This document shows positions 17,342 to 24,820 of a stretch of DNA of 64,000 nucleotides, in pieces. The position numbers and the translations under genes are program-made. The stretch spans positions 868,001 to 932,000 of the forward strand of contig NZ_CP070968.1 of the NCBI RefSeq assembly GCF_017086445.1, in the 5' to 3' direction. Source of the stretch: Brevundimonas fontaquae. Its GTDB lineage: Bacteria > Pseudomonadota > Alphaproteobacteria > Caulobacterales > Caulobacteraceae. The notes under the pieces were generated by a model that saw only the letters and a list, made by a program, of their open reading frames with translations, searched no databases and was not told the DNA's origin. Within the stretch, counting starts at the first letter, position 1. Every line of letters begins with the position of its first letter.

Positions 17342-17374
17342 GGGGCTGCGTCAACCCGGATGAACCGCAGCCCC
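17342..17374 (+). terminator. hairpin after apaG
   Basis: GGGGCTGCG at 17342-17350 pairs perfectly with CGCAGCCCC at 17366-17374 (9 bp, 15-base loop), 14 bases after the apaG stop. No T-tract follows, so it may be a weak or Rho-assisted stop, or an RNA 3' end stabiliser. Confidence 0.5.
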
Positions 17375-17446
17375 GCCCCTGAAGTCTCGCCGGCCGCTTG
17401 CGCGAACCGGCGAGGGGGAGGTCGGCTCCATAAGGAGCATCTTTTT

Positions 17447-17542
17447 GGCGCTACGTTCGCGACGCGGTCGCTCGCGACTTGAGCGCAGTCGTGCGCCCTC
17501 CGCGAAGCGCCGCGCTCATGTCGCGCGAAGCGCGGTAGCGCC
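17447..17542. repeat. palindrome-rich segment at the 3' end of gcrA
   Basis: About 96 bases of nested inverted repeats lie next to the gcrA stop. Outer arms are GGCGCTAC (17447-17454) and GTAGCGCC (17535-17542). An inner pair is CGCGCT (17511-17516) and AGCGCG (17529-17534), and TCGCGAC/GTCGCTCGCGA pairs lie near the left end. The T-run (17442-17446) is on the wrong side for a gcrA terminator. It could be another repeat family or an RNA processing structure. Confidence 0.55.
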
Positions 17543-17543
17543 C

Positions 17544-18080
17544 TTAGATATAACGACGCAGGCTGCGGGCCAGGTCGGAGCCGCTTTCCTTGGAGCCGCG
17601 ACGGACTTGCGGCTGGTAGGCGACGCGGGCGTGTTCGACGCAATAGACGCCTTCCGACGAGCGGCGGCCGCAGAAGCTGAACTCGCGCGACGACGGGTCG
17701 CCGATCGGCCATTTGCACATGTGGGCGCCCAGGGTCATCACGGTCGCCGTGCCCGGCAGGTCCGGGATCGGGGCGGGGACGGGGGCTGCGGGTTCGACCG
17801 GCTTGGGCTGAACGGCTTCCAGACGGCGCGGGGCCGAAGGTTGCTGCGCCGGAGCGGCCGGCGCCGGGCGCGGACGCGCGGTGCGGAAGGTCGCGGCGAC
17901 GGTGCGCGCCGGTTGCGATGGGGCGGCCCGGCCCGACAGGCCCAGACGGTGCACCTTGCCGATCACGGCGTTGCGGGTGACCCCGCCGCCCAGTTGTTTG
18001 GCGATCTGGCTCGCGGACTGGCCCTCAAGCCAGAGCTTCTTTAGCGCGCCTACGCGGTCGTCGGTCCAGCCTGCGGTCAT
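17544..18080 (-). CDS. gcrA: cell-cycle regulator GcrA
   Basis: Transcription cofactor that binds RNA polymerase sigma-70 and CcrM-methylated GANTC promoters to drive S-phase genes in Caulobacterales. The 178-residue protein has the N-terminal DNA-binding helix-turn-helix (TDDRVGALKKLWLEGQSASQ through TRNAVIGKVHRLGLSGR, residues 4-48), a Pro/Ala-rich linker, and the C-terminal sigma-binding part with CKWPIGDP, FCGRRSSEG and YCVEHARVAYQP. The ATG at 18080 was chosen over an in-frame ATG at 18107 because it matches the family N-terminus and has a GGAGGG ribosome binding site just upstream. Its upstream region holds candidate CtrA, DnaA and GANTC sites. Confidence 0.95.
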   Translation of the reverse strand: MTAGWTDDRVGALKKLWLEGQSASQIAKQLGGGVTRNAVIGKVHRLGLSGRAAPSQPARTVAATFRTARPRPAPAAPAQQPSAPRRLEAVQPKPVEPAAPVPAPIPDLPGTATVMTLGAHMCKWPIGDPSSREFSFCGRRSSEGVYCVEHARVAYQPQVRRGSKESGSDLARSLRRYI

Positions 18081-18154
18081 GCCACCCTCCAGCGAGTTTG
18101 GATTCAATATCTAGGTCCAGGCTCCCCCTCCGGGGTCTTGACCTACAACTAATC

Positions 18155-18170
18155 GTAAACCAGCCGTTAA
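18155..18170 (-). promoter_or_regulatory. candidate CtrA box upstream of gcrA
   Basis: On the minus strand the site reads TTAA-CGGCTGG-TTTAC, one base from the CtrA consensus TTAA-N7-TTAAC, and lies about 75-90 bases before the gcrA start. CtrA represses gcrA in Caulobacter crescentus. The same TTAA-N7-TTTAC variant is found before podJ. Confidence 0.5.
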
Positions 18171-18194
18171 GAGACGCAAGATGTGCGAATCATC

Positions 18195-18204
18195 CTGTCC
18201 ACAG
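18195..18204. promoter_or_regulatory. DnaA-box-like site upstream of gcrA
   Basis: CTGTCCACAG. The first nine bases match the DnaA box TTATCCACA at 7 of 9 positions. It is 24 bases beyond the candidate CtrA box. DnaA is a known activator of gcrA in Caulobacter. The 9-mer TGTCCACAG recurs upstream of podJ. Confidence 0.35.
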
Positions 18205-18240
18205 AAACCAGATATTGAATCATCGTTAAGGTTAGCGAGA

Positions 18241-18309
18241 GAGTGGCGAGTGGCGAGTGGTGACGCCTGACGCCGCATCCTGACCGCGTCTTTCTCGTCA
18301 CTCGCCACT
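18241..18309. repeat. tandem 7-mers and inverted repeat before the ABC-2 permease gene
   Basis: Three tandem 7-mers (GAGTGGC, GAGTGGC, GAGTGGT) occupy 18241-18261. AGTGGCGAGTG at 18249-18259 is exactly reverse-complemented at 18299-18309, so a hairpin with an 11-bp stem and a 39-base loop is possible. It lies in the divergent region between gcrA and the permease gene at 18363. Function unknown. Confidence 0.6.
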
Positions 18310-18362
18310 AACCACGCGTCACTCCCTTGCGCAGCAAGGACGCAAAGCGCATCTGGCGGGCC

Positions 18363-19193
18363 ATGACCGATACGCCCGATCTGATCTCCACCCGGCCTGC
18401 CGGCCTGCCGCAGCCGCGTCGCTATCCGGGGATCAACTGGATCGGGGTGCAGACCCTGTATCTGCGCGAGGTGCGGCGCTTCTGGAAGGTGGGCGCCCAG
18501 ACGGTGGCGGCGCCGGTGGTCACGACGCTGCTCTATATGCTGGTGTTCGTGGTGGCGCTTCAGAATGCGCGGCCGCCGCTGCACGGCACGCCATTCGCCT
18601 TGTTCGTCGCGCCCGGCCTGATCATGATGGCCATGTTGAACAATGCCTTCGCCAACGCCTCGTCCAGCCTGATCCAGGCCAAGATCATGGGTACGGCGAC
18701 CGACTTCCTGACCCCGCCGCTCAGCCCGCTTGAGCTGACGCTGGGCTTTACGCTGGGCGCCGCGACGCGTGGGCTGGCGGTCGGTCTGGTGACGGCGATC
18801 TGCGTGCTGCCGTTCGCGCCGCTGGGGATCGCCAACATCGTCGCCATCGTCTGGTTCGCTTTGGCCGCCTGTTTCATCATGGGCATGACCGGCGTGTTGG
18901 CGGGGCTGTGGAGCGAGAAGTTCGACCACCTGTCGGCGGTCCAAAACTTCATCGTCATGCCGATGACCTTCCTGTCGGGGACCTTCTATCTGGTCGAGAA
19001 CCTGCCCGAGCCGTTCCGGGCGCTGAGCCGCTACAACCCCTTCTTCTATCTGATCGACGGCTTCCGCTACGGCTTCATCGGCCATGCCGAGAGCAATCTG
19101 ACGGTCGGCGTCATAGGGTCGGCCGTACTGATGGCCGTCATGGGCGTGGTCTGCTGGCTGGTGTTCCGCTCGGGCTGGCGTCTTAAGAGCTAG
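18363..19193 (+). CDS. ABC-2 type transporter permease
   Basis: Inner-membrane permease of the ABC-2 family, the type that exports polysaccharides, drugs or lipids. The 276-residue protein has a cytoplasmic N-terminus, WIGVQTLYLREVRRFWKV before the first membrane segment, six hydrophobic segments, and the ABC-2 signature FLSGTFYLVENLPEPFRALSRYNPFFYLIDGFRYGFIGHAE near residues 200-240. The ATG at 18363 was chosen; the frame extends to a TTG at 18327. No ATP-binding gene is adjacent on either side, so its partner must be encoded elsewhere. Confidence 0.88.
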   Translation: MTDTPDLISTRPAGLPQPRRYPGINWIGVQTLYLREVRRFWKVGAQTVAAPVVTTLLYMLVFVVALQNARPPLHGTPFALFVAPGLIMMAMLNNAFANASSSLIQAKIMGTATDFLTPPLSPLELTLGFTLGAATRGLAVGLVTAICVLPFAPLGIANIVAIVWFALAACFIMGMTGVLAGLWSEKFDHLSAVQNFIVMPMTFLSGTFYLVENLPEPFRALSRYNPFFYLIDGFRYGFIGHAESNLTVGVIGSAVLMAVMGVVCWLVFRSGWRLKS

Positions 19194-19235
19194 ATCGCTA
19201 CCTGTTGCGGATCGCTCCCCCGAGAGGTCCGCTTC

Positions 19236-20222
19236 ATGCTGTTTCGTTCGCTCGTCGCCGCCACCGCCCTGTTCGCCGCTCTTCCCGCCTTCGCTCAGGA
19301 AGCGACGCCCCAGGCCGGCGACCGCCCCGACATCGCCGCCGGCGCCGCCCAGTTCATCAAGCCAACCAACGCCGAGCGGACCCAGGTTCTGGTCGGCTTC
19401 CTGACGACGCTGGGCTTCACGCCCGAAATCCAGACCTTCGAAGGCGGCAACCAGGCCACAGGCCCGATGGAAGGCGCCAATGTCGTCGTCACAGTGGGCG
19501 AGGGCGCCAAGGACATCGTCCTGACCGCCCACTATGACGCGGTGAAGCTGCGCGACGGGACGCTATCGCAGGGCATCGTCGACAACGTCGGCTCGGTCAT
19601 GGCGATGATGGAGGCGGCCAAGACGCTGGACATGGCGCTCGAAGGCCAGCCGGTCGCCCACCGCTTCGTCTTCGTCTTCACCGACCAGGAAGAGCTGGGC
19701 CTTCTGGGCGCGAAGGCCTTCCTGGCGAAACACGGCAAGGACCGGATCGCCGCCGTCATCAACGCCGATGTCGCCGCCTATGGTCAGACGGTCATGTATG
19801 GCGAGAACAATGGCCCGCAATCAGCCTTCGTGCTGGAGACGCTGCGCGGCCTGTGCGCCGAACGCGGCTTCGACTGCATGCCCTATCCGACCTATCCGCC
19901 CAGCGACGACCGCGCCTTCTCGGCCGCCGGCGTGCCGGTGGTGTCGATGGGCACTCAGGATGCGGTCGGCGCCCACCAGATGTGGCTGGCCTTCAACGGC
20001 GGCAAGGACAACGGCCTGAAGGAGGGCTTTGTCCCGCCCGTCTTCCAGCGCATCCACTCGACCGAAGATAAGCTGTCGTATCTGAAGGGCGTCGACGTCG
20101 CGCGTTTCGGCCTGTTCATCGCCGATCTCGGCCTGGCCCTGGACAAGAAGCTGGTCGAAATCCAGGCCAAGGACGCAGCGGTCGCCGCCGAAACGGCGCC
20201 GGCGGCGCCCAGCGCAGACTGA
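19236..20222 (+). CDS. M28 family zinc peptidase, exported
   Basis: A 328-residue metallo-aminopeptidase-like protein with a signal peptide cut near PAFAQ (residue 21). The co-catalytic zinc motifs are visible: LTAHYDAV (His, Asp), GIVDNVGSV (Asp), FTDQEELGLLG (Glu-Glu), INADVAAYG (Asp) and a late GAHQMW histidine. It should act in the periplasm. A GAGAGG ribosome binding site lies before the ATG. Its stop overlaps the next ATG in an ATGA arrangement, so the YcxB-like protein is translated with it. Substrate unknown. Confidence 0.86.
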   Translation: MLFRSLVAATALFAALPAFAQEATPQAGDRPDIAAGAAQFIKPTNAERTQVLVGFLTTLGFTPEIQTFEGGNQATGPMEGANVVVTVGEGAKDIVLTAHYDAVKLRDGTLSQGIVDNVGSVMAMMEAAKTLDMALEGQPVAHRFVFVFTDQEELGLLGAKAFLAKHGKDRIAAVINADVAAYGQTVMYGENNGPQSAFVLETLRGLCAERGFDCMPYPTYPPSDDRAFSAAGVPVVSMGTQDAVGAHQMWLAFNGGKDNGLKEGFVPPVFQRIHSTEDKLSYLKGVDVARFGLFIADLGLALDKKLVEIQAKDAAVAAETAPAAPSAD

Positions 20223-20743
20223 TGATTGTCGTCGAGGCGGTCAGGCCTACAGCGCGTGAATTACGTCCGATCGCATCGGGTTGGGGCGCCATACATTGGC
20301 TTAACACGCTGCCGTTTTACGTAGGAGTTCTGGGGTTTCTGATCTTCGGTTTGGTCGCAATGGGCCCGGACGGCGATGCTTATTCGCCTTGGCTGCTATT
20401 CGTCTTCTTCGCTGGCACAGTCGCCGCTTGGTGGGCGTCCTGTCAGTTGATGATCTGGGGGAACGCAAGGGCGCGCAAAATGGCCCCAGCGAGCGGCGCG
20501 GACTGGCGTTGGACGATTTCCGAAGATGGCCTGACGTTCGAAAGCCCATTTCAAAGCGGATGGATGGACTGGAAGGCGATCAAGTCTGTCCAGGAAGAGA
20601 AAGATCGTTTTCTCTTTTTGGTTCTCCCTAACCAGAACTCCGTCCTGCCAAAGCGCTCACTAACCGAGGACCAAGCTTCAGCGCTACGAACCCTCGTCGA
20701 TGATCTTGACCGCAGGGGCGTCCTTGGCGCCGGTGTTGACTAA
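20222..20743 (+). CDS. YcxB-like membrane protein
   Basis: A 173-residue protein with two membrane segments (about 30-50 and 58-78) and a C-terminal cytoplasmic domain of the YcxB type ([36 protein letters not shown], ending in a leucine-rich helix). The function of the family is unknown. Its ATG overlaps the stop of the M28 peptidase gene. Codon use is noticeably less GC-biased than in argD, which follows 91 bases after its stop. Confidence 0.72.
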   Translation: MIVVEAVRPTARELRPIASGWGAIHWLNTLPFYVGVLGFLIFGLVAMGPDGDAYSPWLLFVFFAGTVAAWWASCQLMIWGNARARKMAPASGADWRWTISEDGLTFESPFQSGWMDWKAIKSVQEEKDRFLFLVLPNQNSVLPKRSLTEDQASALRTLVDDLDRRGVLGAGVD

Positions 20744-20834
20744 GACCCTCGCGCGTCCGACAACGCCTGACCGTATTGATCCGGCTCCGTCGCGCTCGCG
20801 CCGGGGCCGTCTCGCTTTTGGAGGTCTTGGTCCC

Positions 20835-22028
20835 GTGTCCACTGAACATCTGATGGGTGTCTACAATCGCGCGCCGCTGGAAGTGGAACGCGGCCGAGGC
20901 GCGCGTCTGTGGGCGACCGACGGGACCGAATATCTCGACTGCGTCGCCGGCATCTCGACCAACGGCCTCGGCCACGCCCACCCCGAACTGGTCCAGGCGG
21001 TCAAGGACCAGGCCGAGAAGCTGTGGCACGTCTCCAATATCTTCCGCATTCCGGGTCAGGAAGCGCTGGCCGACGCCCTGTGCGAATCCAGCTTCGCCGA
21101 CGTGGTGTTCTTCACCAACTCGGGCACCGAAGCCGTCGAATGCGCGCTGAAGACGGCGCGCAAATACCACTCGGCCAATGGCGCGCCTGAGCGGATCGAC
21201 ATCTACGGCTTCGACGGCTCGTTCCACGGTCGGACCTATGGCGCGATCAACGCCGCCGCCAACCCCAGCTATACCGAGGGCTTCGGCCCGCCGATGCAGG
21301 GCTTCCACCAGCTGAAGTGGGGCGACCATGAGGCGATCAAGGCCGCCATCGCCAACCCCACGACCGCCGCCATCATCGTCGAGCCCGTGCAGGGCGAGGG
21401 CGGCTGCCGCGCCATGCCCGAACAGTGCCTGCGGGGCCTGCGCGAACTGTGCGACGATCACGGCGTCCTGATCATCTTCGACGAGGTCCAGTGCGGCATG
21501 GGCCGGACCGGCAAGCTGTGGGCCCACGAATGGGCGGGCATGGCGCCGGACATCATGGCGGTGGCCAAGGCCCTGGGCGGGGGCTTCCCCATCGGCGCCT
21601 GCCTGGCCTCGGCAAAGGCGGCCAAAGGGATGACGGTCGGCGTTCACGGCTCGACCTTCGGCGGCAACCCACTGGCCATGGCCGTGGGCCAGAAGGCGCT
21701 GAGCCTGATCAACAGCCCCGAGACGCTGAACAACGTCAACGAGGTCGCCGGCTATCTGAAGCAGCAGTTCGCGGGCCTTCAGGAACGCTTCCCCGACGTG
21801 ATCGCCGACGTGCGCGGCAAGGGCCTTCTGATCGGCATCAAGATGGTGCCGAACAATCGCGAGTTCATGGCCCTGGCGCGCGACACGCAGCAGCTGCTGA
21901 TCGCCGGCGGCGGCGACAACTGCGTGCGCCTGCTGCCGCCGCTGAACCTGACGCTGGACGAGGCCCGCGAAGCCGTGGCCCGTTTCGAAGCGGCCTGCGA
22001 GGTCGCCCGCGAAAAGCTGGCGGCCTGA
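20835..22028 (+). CDS. argD: acetylornithine aminotransferase
   Basis: PLP enzyme converting N-acetylglutamate semialdehyde to N-acetylornithine in arginine synthesis; it may also serve succinyl-DAP in lysine synthesis. The 397-residue class III aminotransferase has [18 protein letters not shown], the GSFHGRTYG motif, [14 protein letters not shown] and the PLP-lysine motif [13 protein letters not shown]. The start was taken as GTG at 20835, with GGAGG 10 bases upstream and matching family length. An ATG at 20700 would add 45 atypical residues and overlap the previous gene. It overlaps argF by one base. Confidence 0.95.
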   Translation: MSTEHLMGVYNRAPLEVERGRGARLWATDGTEYLDCVAGISTNGLGHAHPELVQAVKDQAEKLWHVSNIFRIPGQEALADALCESSFADVVFFTNSGTEAVECALKTARKYHSANGAPERIDIYGFDGSFHGRTYGAINAAANPSYTEGFGPPMQGFHQLKWGDHEAIKAAIANPTTAAIIVEPVQGEGGCRAMPEQCLRGLRELCDDHGVLIIFDEVQCGMGRTGKLWAHEWAGMAPDIMAVAKALGGGFPIGACLASAKAAKGMTVGVHGSTFGGNPLAMAVGQKALSLINSPETLNNVNEVAGYLKQQFAGLQERFPDVIADVRGKGLLIGIKMVPNNREFMALARDTQQLLIAGGGDNCVRLLPPLNLTLDEAREAVARFEAACEVAREKLAA

Positions 22029-22942
22029 TGGTCCGGCACTTCCTCGACATCCACCGGCTGGACGCGGCGGATCTGCGCGCCATCCTGGACGACGCCCATG
22101 CCCGCAAGGCCGCCCGCAAGGGCTGGCCCCAGGGGCGCGCCGACGCCGATGCGCCGGGCAAGGACCGCGTTCTGGCGATGATCTTCGAGAAGAACTCGAC
22201 GCGCACCCGTTTCAGCTTCGACGCGGCGATCCGCCAGTTGGGCGGCTCGTCCATCATCGCCACGGCCTCGGACATGCAGTTGGGCCGCGGCGAGCCGGTG
22301 GAGGACACCGCGCGCGTCCTGTCGCGCATGGTCGATGCCGTGATGATCCGCGCCAACGACCATGAGGATGTCGAGCGTTTCGCGCGCGTCTCGACCGTGC
22401 CCGTGGTCAACGGCCTGACCGACCGGTCGCACCCGTGCCAGATCCTGGCCGATCTGCAGACGATCGAAGAGCATTGCGGACCGATCGCCGGCAAGACGAT
22501 CGCCTGGATCGGCGACGGCAACAACGTCTGCCACAGCTTCATGCACGCGGCGCCCAAGTTCGGCTTCCATCTGAACGTCGCCTGCCCGGCGGAATACCAC
22601 CCGGACCTTCGCGACCTGGCCAAGGGCGGCGACGCCGTCACCCTGACCAGCGATCCGCGCGAGGCGGTCAAGGGCGCCGACGTCGTCGTCACCGACACCT
22701 GGGTCTCCATGGGGGATCAGGACTATGAGGCGCGCCTGGCGGCGTTCGAACATTACGGCGTCGATGAAGCCCTGATGGATCTCGCCGATCCCGAAGCGGT
22801 CTTCCTGCATTGCCTTCCCGCCCACCGTGGCGAGGAAGTCACCGACGCCGTCATCGACGGGCCGCGCTCTCTGGTGTGGGACGAGGCCGAAAACCGCATC
22901 CACGCCCAGAAGGCCGTTCTGGCATGGTGCTTCGCCGGCTGA
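22028..22942 (+). CDS. argF: ornithine carbamoyltransferase
   Basis: Makes citrulline from ornithine and carbamoyl phosphate. The 304-residue protein has the carbamoyl-phosphate motif [11 protein letters not shown], the HPCQILADL motif, the ornithine loop DTWVSMG and the catalytic [11 protein letters not shown] near the C-terminus. The ATG overlaps the argD stop (TGATG), so the two are co-translated. In other Caulobacteraceae an Hsp33 gene often follows; here the strand switches. Confidence 0.96.
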   Translation: MVRHFLDIHRLDAADLRAILDDAHARKAARKGWPQGRADADAPGKDRVLAMIFEKNSTRTRFSFDAAIRQLGGSSIIATASDMQLGRGEPVEDTARVLSRMVDAVMIRANDHEDVERFARVSTVPVVNGLTDRSHPCQILADLQTIEEHCGPIAGKTIAWIGDGNNVCHSFMHAAPKFGFHLNVACPAEYHPDLRDLAKGGDAVTLTSDPREAVKGADVVVTDTWVSMGDQDYEARLAAFEHYGVDEALMDLADPEAVFLHCLPAHRGEEVTDAVIDGPRSLVWDEAENRIHAQKAVLAWCFAG

Positions 22943-22948
22943 CTACGC

Positions 22949-23734
22949 TCAGTTCTCGCCGCTGATCGGCGGCGAGGCTGTCGACGGTCCCAGCGCCAGC
23001 AGGCCGTCGTAGGCGCCGTCCTCTACTGGCGTCAGGATGACGCCTCTCACCTGGTCGTCATCGCTGGCGATCGAAGAATTGACGCCGCAGGCATCCCGCC
23101 CGCAATTCCAAGCAAAGCCGCCTTGCTGGGCGACCCGCAGGCTCAATGTTTCTCTCGTGGGCAAATGGCCGGTCGCGGGAATGCCTATGTCCGGATATCT
23201 GGCGAGAGGCGTCTTGCGGCCGTGGATATTGCCCGCGAGTCCGATCACGCGAGCATCGGGTCTGTTCTGACGCGCTTCGCTGAGAAGCTGGCCCATATTC
23301 AGCTCATACCACGCCTGATCGAGTTCTTGCCCTCGGGTCATGCTGGGCTGGAAAAGGTGGAGCGAGATGTCGCGTCCCGACGCCTTGAGCATTCGCGCTT
23401 TTTGCAAAAGAGCCAGAAGAGCCTTGCTGGTGCGTCCATCCTGACGCGCGCGGTTCAGAAGAGAACTGCCGCTCAACGTGGCGAATGCGCTCGCCTCGTC
23501 CGGCTGTGAAAGGAACGCATCGAGAGTGGGTTGGAGCGTATCTTCAAGTTCCAGTGCGACAACCACGGGCCCTTGCTCCGCAGCAGCGCAGGCGATTTCG
23601 CCGACGGCGCGCGGCGCCTCTTCCGTACCGTGCAACTCGCCGATCATGATGACCCGTTCGGGCCTTTCCAAGAGCGCGGTCGTCCCATCCGGCGGCGAAC
23701 AGGCCATGATGGCCGCACTCAGCAGTCCCAGCAT
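22949..23734 (-). CDS. ChaN/Tiki-like haem-binding-uptake-fold lipoprotein
   Basis: A 261-residue putative lipoprotein with a short hydrophobic start and lipobox IMAC (Cys near residue 12). The motif VIMIGELHGTEEAP and a later GLAGNIHGRKTP are those of the TIKI/ChaN/EreA-like fold, in which Glu and His residues bind metal or haem or catalyse hydrolysis. The function here is unknown. The ATG at 23734 has AGGGGG eight bases upstream; a GTG two codons earlier is too close to that site. It converges on argF with a 6-base gap. Its codon use is less GC-biased than the arg genes. Confidence 0.68.
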   Translation of the reverse strand: MLGLLSAAIMACSPPDGTTALLERPERVIMIGELHGTEEAPRAVGEIACAAAEQGPVVVALELEDTLQPTLDAFLSQPDEASAFATLSGSSLLNRARQDGRTSKALLALLQKARMLKASGRDISLHLFQPSMTRGQELDQAWYELNMGQLLSEARQNRPDARVIGLAGNIHGRKTPLARYPDIGIPATGHLPTRETLSLRVAQQGGFAWNCGRDACGVNSSIASDDDQVRGVILTPVEDGAYDGLLALGPSTASPPISGEN

Positions 23735-23827
23735 TCTCACATCCCCCTGAAGCTATCGAGTTGCGAAAGACGCAACCTTGAGGGCGAAATTGTGGTGCGC
23801 TGGGACTGCCGACTTGCGTCAGTCTTC

Positions 23828-24325
23828 TTACAGCTTCACGTCCGACACGCCGCCGACATCCGGGACGCTTTTCGTCAGGTTGGCCTTGAGGACTTCGTAG
23901 CCGAAGCCCAGAGCGCCCTTGTCGGAGACCCACACGCGGCCGTCGTCGGCGTCGAAGCGGACCAGGGTCAGGTGGGCGTCGTCCTTGCCGTCCGGATACC
24001 AGGCGGCGACGACGGGGTTCCAGTATTTGTCGATGCGGCTGCGGTCCTGATCGATGGCCAGGCGGCCGTGGATGCAGGCCTGAACCTTGCCGTCCTTGGC
24101 CTGGTAGCAGAACATGCCGTTCTGGCCGCCGCCGGCGACGTCGCGGGCGAAATCAGTGTCGTCGCGGGTGAAGAACCAGATGGTCCCCGTCTCGTCCTCG
24201 CCGAAACCGGTCATGGGTTGGTGGTGATAGCCGGGGCGATCAATGCCCAGCATGCCGGTGTTGGACTCCTTCAGGCTCTTCCAGAATTCCTTCTCGGCCT
24301 CGGCGGGGGTCAGTTTGTCGGACAC
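23828..24325 (-). CDS. pyridoxamine 5'-phosphate oxidase-like flavin-binding protein
   Basis: A 165-residue split-barrel protein of the general-stress-protein 26 type, which binds FMN or F420-like cofactors. Recognisable parts are TPAEAEKEFWKSLKESNTGMLG, IWFFTRDDTDFARDVA and a C-terminal KDDAHLTLVRFDADDGRVWVSD. It starts at GTG 24325, with AGGAGA 6-7 bases upstream; the frame is open to 24412 but without a site. Probably a cytoplasmic stress protein, with no evidence for its substrate. Confidence 0.82.
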   Translation of the reverse strand: MSDKLTPAEAEKEFWKSLKESNTGMLGIDRPGYHHQPMTGFGEDETGTIWFFTRDDTDFARDVAGGGQNGMFCYQAKDGKVQACIHGRLAIDQDRSRIDKYWNPVVAAWYPDGKDDAHLTLVRFDADDGRVWVSDKGALGFGYEVLKANLTKSVPDVGGVSDVKL

Positions 24326-24386
24326 GCGGTCTCTCCTTGAGTGGTTCGCAAGGTTCAACCGACCGGCCGTAATCGGGTTCCCGTCT

Positions 24387-24605
24387 CTAGGCGCCGGGTA
24401 TCCAGGGCGCACGCTCGGCGCCGAACAGGGTCGCCAGGTGGATCAGCAGCAGCATGGCGATCGCCGCCGCGCCGACCATCAGGAACCGCCACGGCATCAG
24501 GCGCGGTCCCTTGAACGGATCCGGCGGCCGGGCGCCGCGCCATCCGCAAAAGACCATGAGGGCGAGGGCGACGCCCAGCAGGACGAAGGTGGTGGTCAGG
24601 CTCAT
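24387..24605 (-). CDS. small two-helix membrane protein
   Basis: A 72-residue protein with two predicted membrane helices: TFVLLGVALALMVFCGW at 6-22 and FLMVGAAAIAMLLLIHLATLF at about 41-61. They are joined by a basic, proline-rich loop containing DPFKGPRLMPWR. It starts at ATG 24605 and reads towards the flavin-binding protein gene. The pattern of hydrophobic segments and GC-rich codons supports a real gene of unknown role. Confidence 0.62.
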   Translation of the reverse strand: MSLTTTFVLLGVALALMVFCGWRGARPPDPFKGPRLMPWRFLMVGAAAIAMLLLIHLATLFGAERAPWIPGA

Positions 24606-24715
24606 GCGCCGCTGGTGGCGAAACCCGCGCCGCTTGGCAAGCGAACCCTTGCCGGGAGGTTAATCTTCATGCCGCGTTAACCGAGATGATTCACAAATCC
24701 GGCGATCTGAGGCGA

Positions 24716-24724
24716 TGTCCACAG
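24716..24724. promoter_or_regulatory. DnaA-box-like 9-mer upstream of podJ
   Basis: TGTCCACAG, identical to the 9-mer upstream of gcrA (18196-18204) and similar to the DnaA box. It lies 28 bases before the candidate CtrA box of podJ. The 10-mer CTAGATATTG at 24740-24749 also occurs, inverted, before gcrA at 18105-18114. Confidence 0.35.
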
Positions 24725-24752
24725 GCTGGAATATCGCGGCTAGATATTGCGG

Positions 24753-24768
24753 TTAACCATCAGTTTAC
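24753..24768 (+). promoter_or_regulatory. candidate CtrA box upstream of podJ
   Basis: TTAA-CCATCAG-TTTAC, the same one-mismatch version of the CtrA consensus as found before gcrA, 52 bases before the podJ GTG. A GANTC site (GATTC) lies further upstream at 24688-24692. Binding by CtrA is inferred, not shown. Confidence 0.5.
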
Positions 24769-24820
24769 ACCCTCGATATTGACGGTATAGCCTTCGTCGC
24801 ATGGGCCGGGAGACGAATCA

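Larger units (their letters stand above)
18101..18221. promoter_or_regulatory. 11-bp GANTC-containing inverted repeat around the gcrA promoter
   Basis: GATTCAATATC at 18101-18111 and its exact reverse complement GATATTGAATC at 18211-18221 flank the upstream region of gcrA. Each arm contains a GANTC site (CcrM methylation target), and a further GAATC lies at 18187-18191. The near arm is 21 bases from the gcrA ATG. In Caulobacter, GcrA acts at methylated GANTC sites, so autoregulation is a reasonable inference. Confidence 0.55.

Noticed and set aside
17447..17542. Inverted-repeat segment as an intrinsic terminator for gcrA
   Set aside because: The T-run lies on the 5' side in the plus sense, and on the gcrA strand the hairpin is followed by A residues, so it does not fit an intrinsic terminator.
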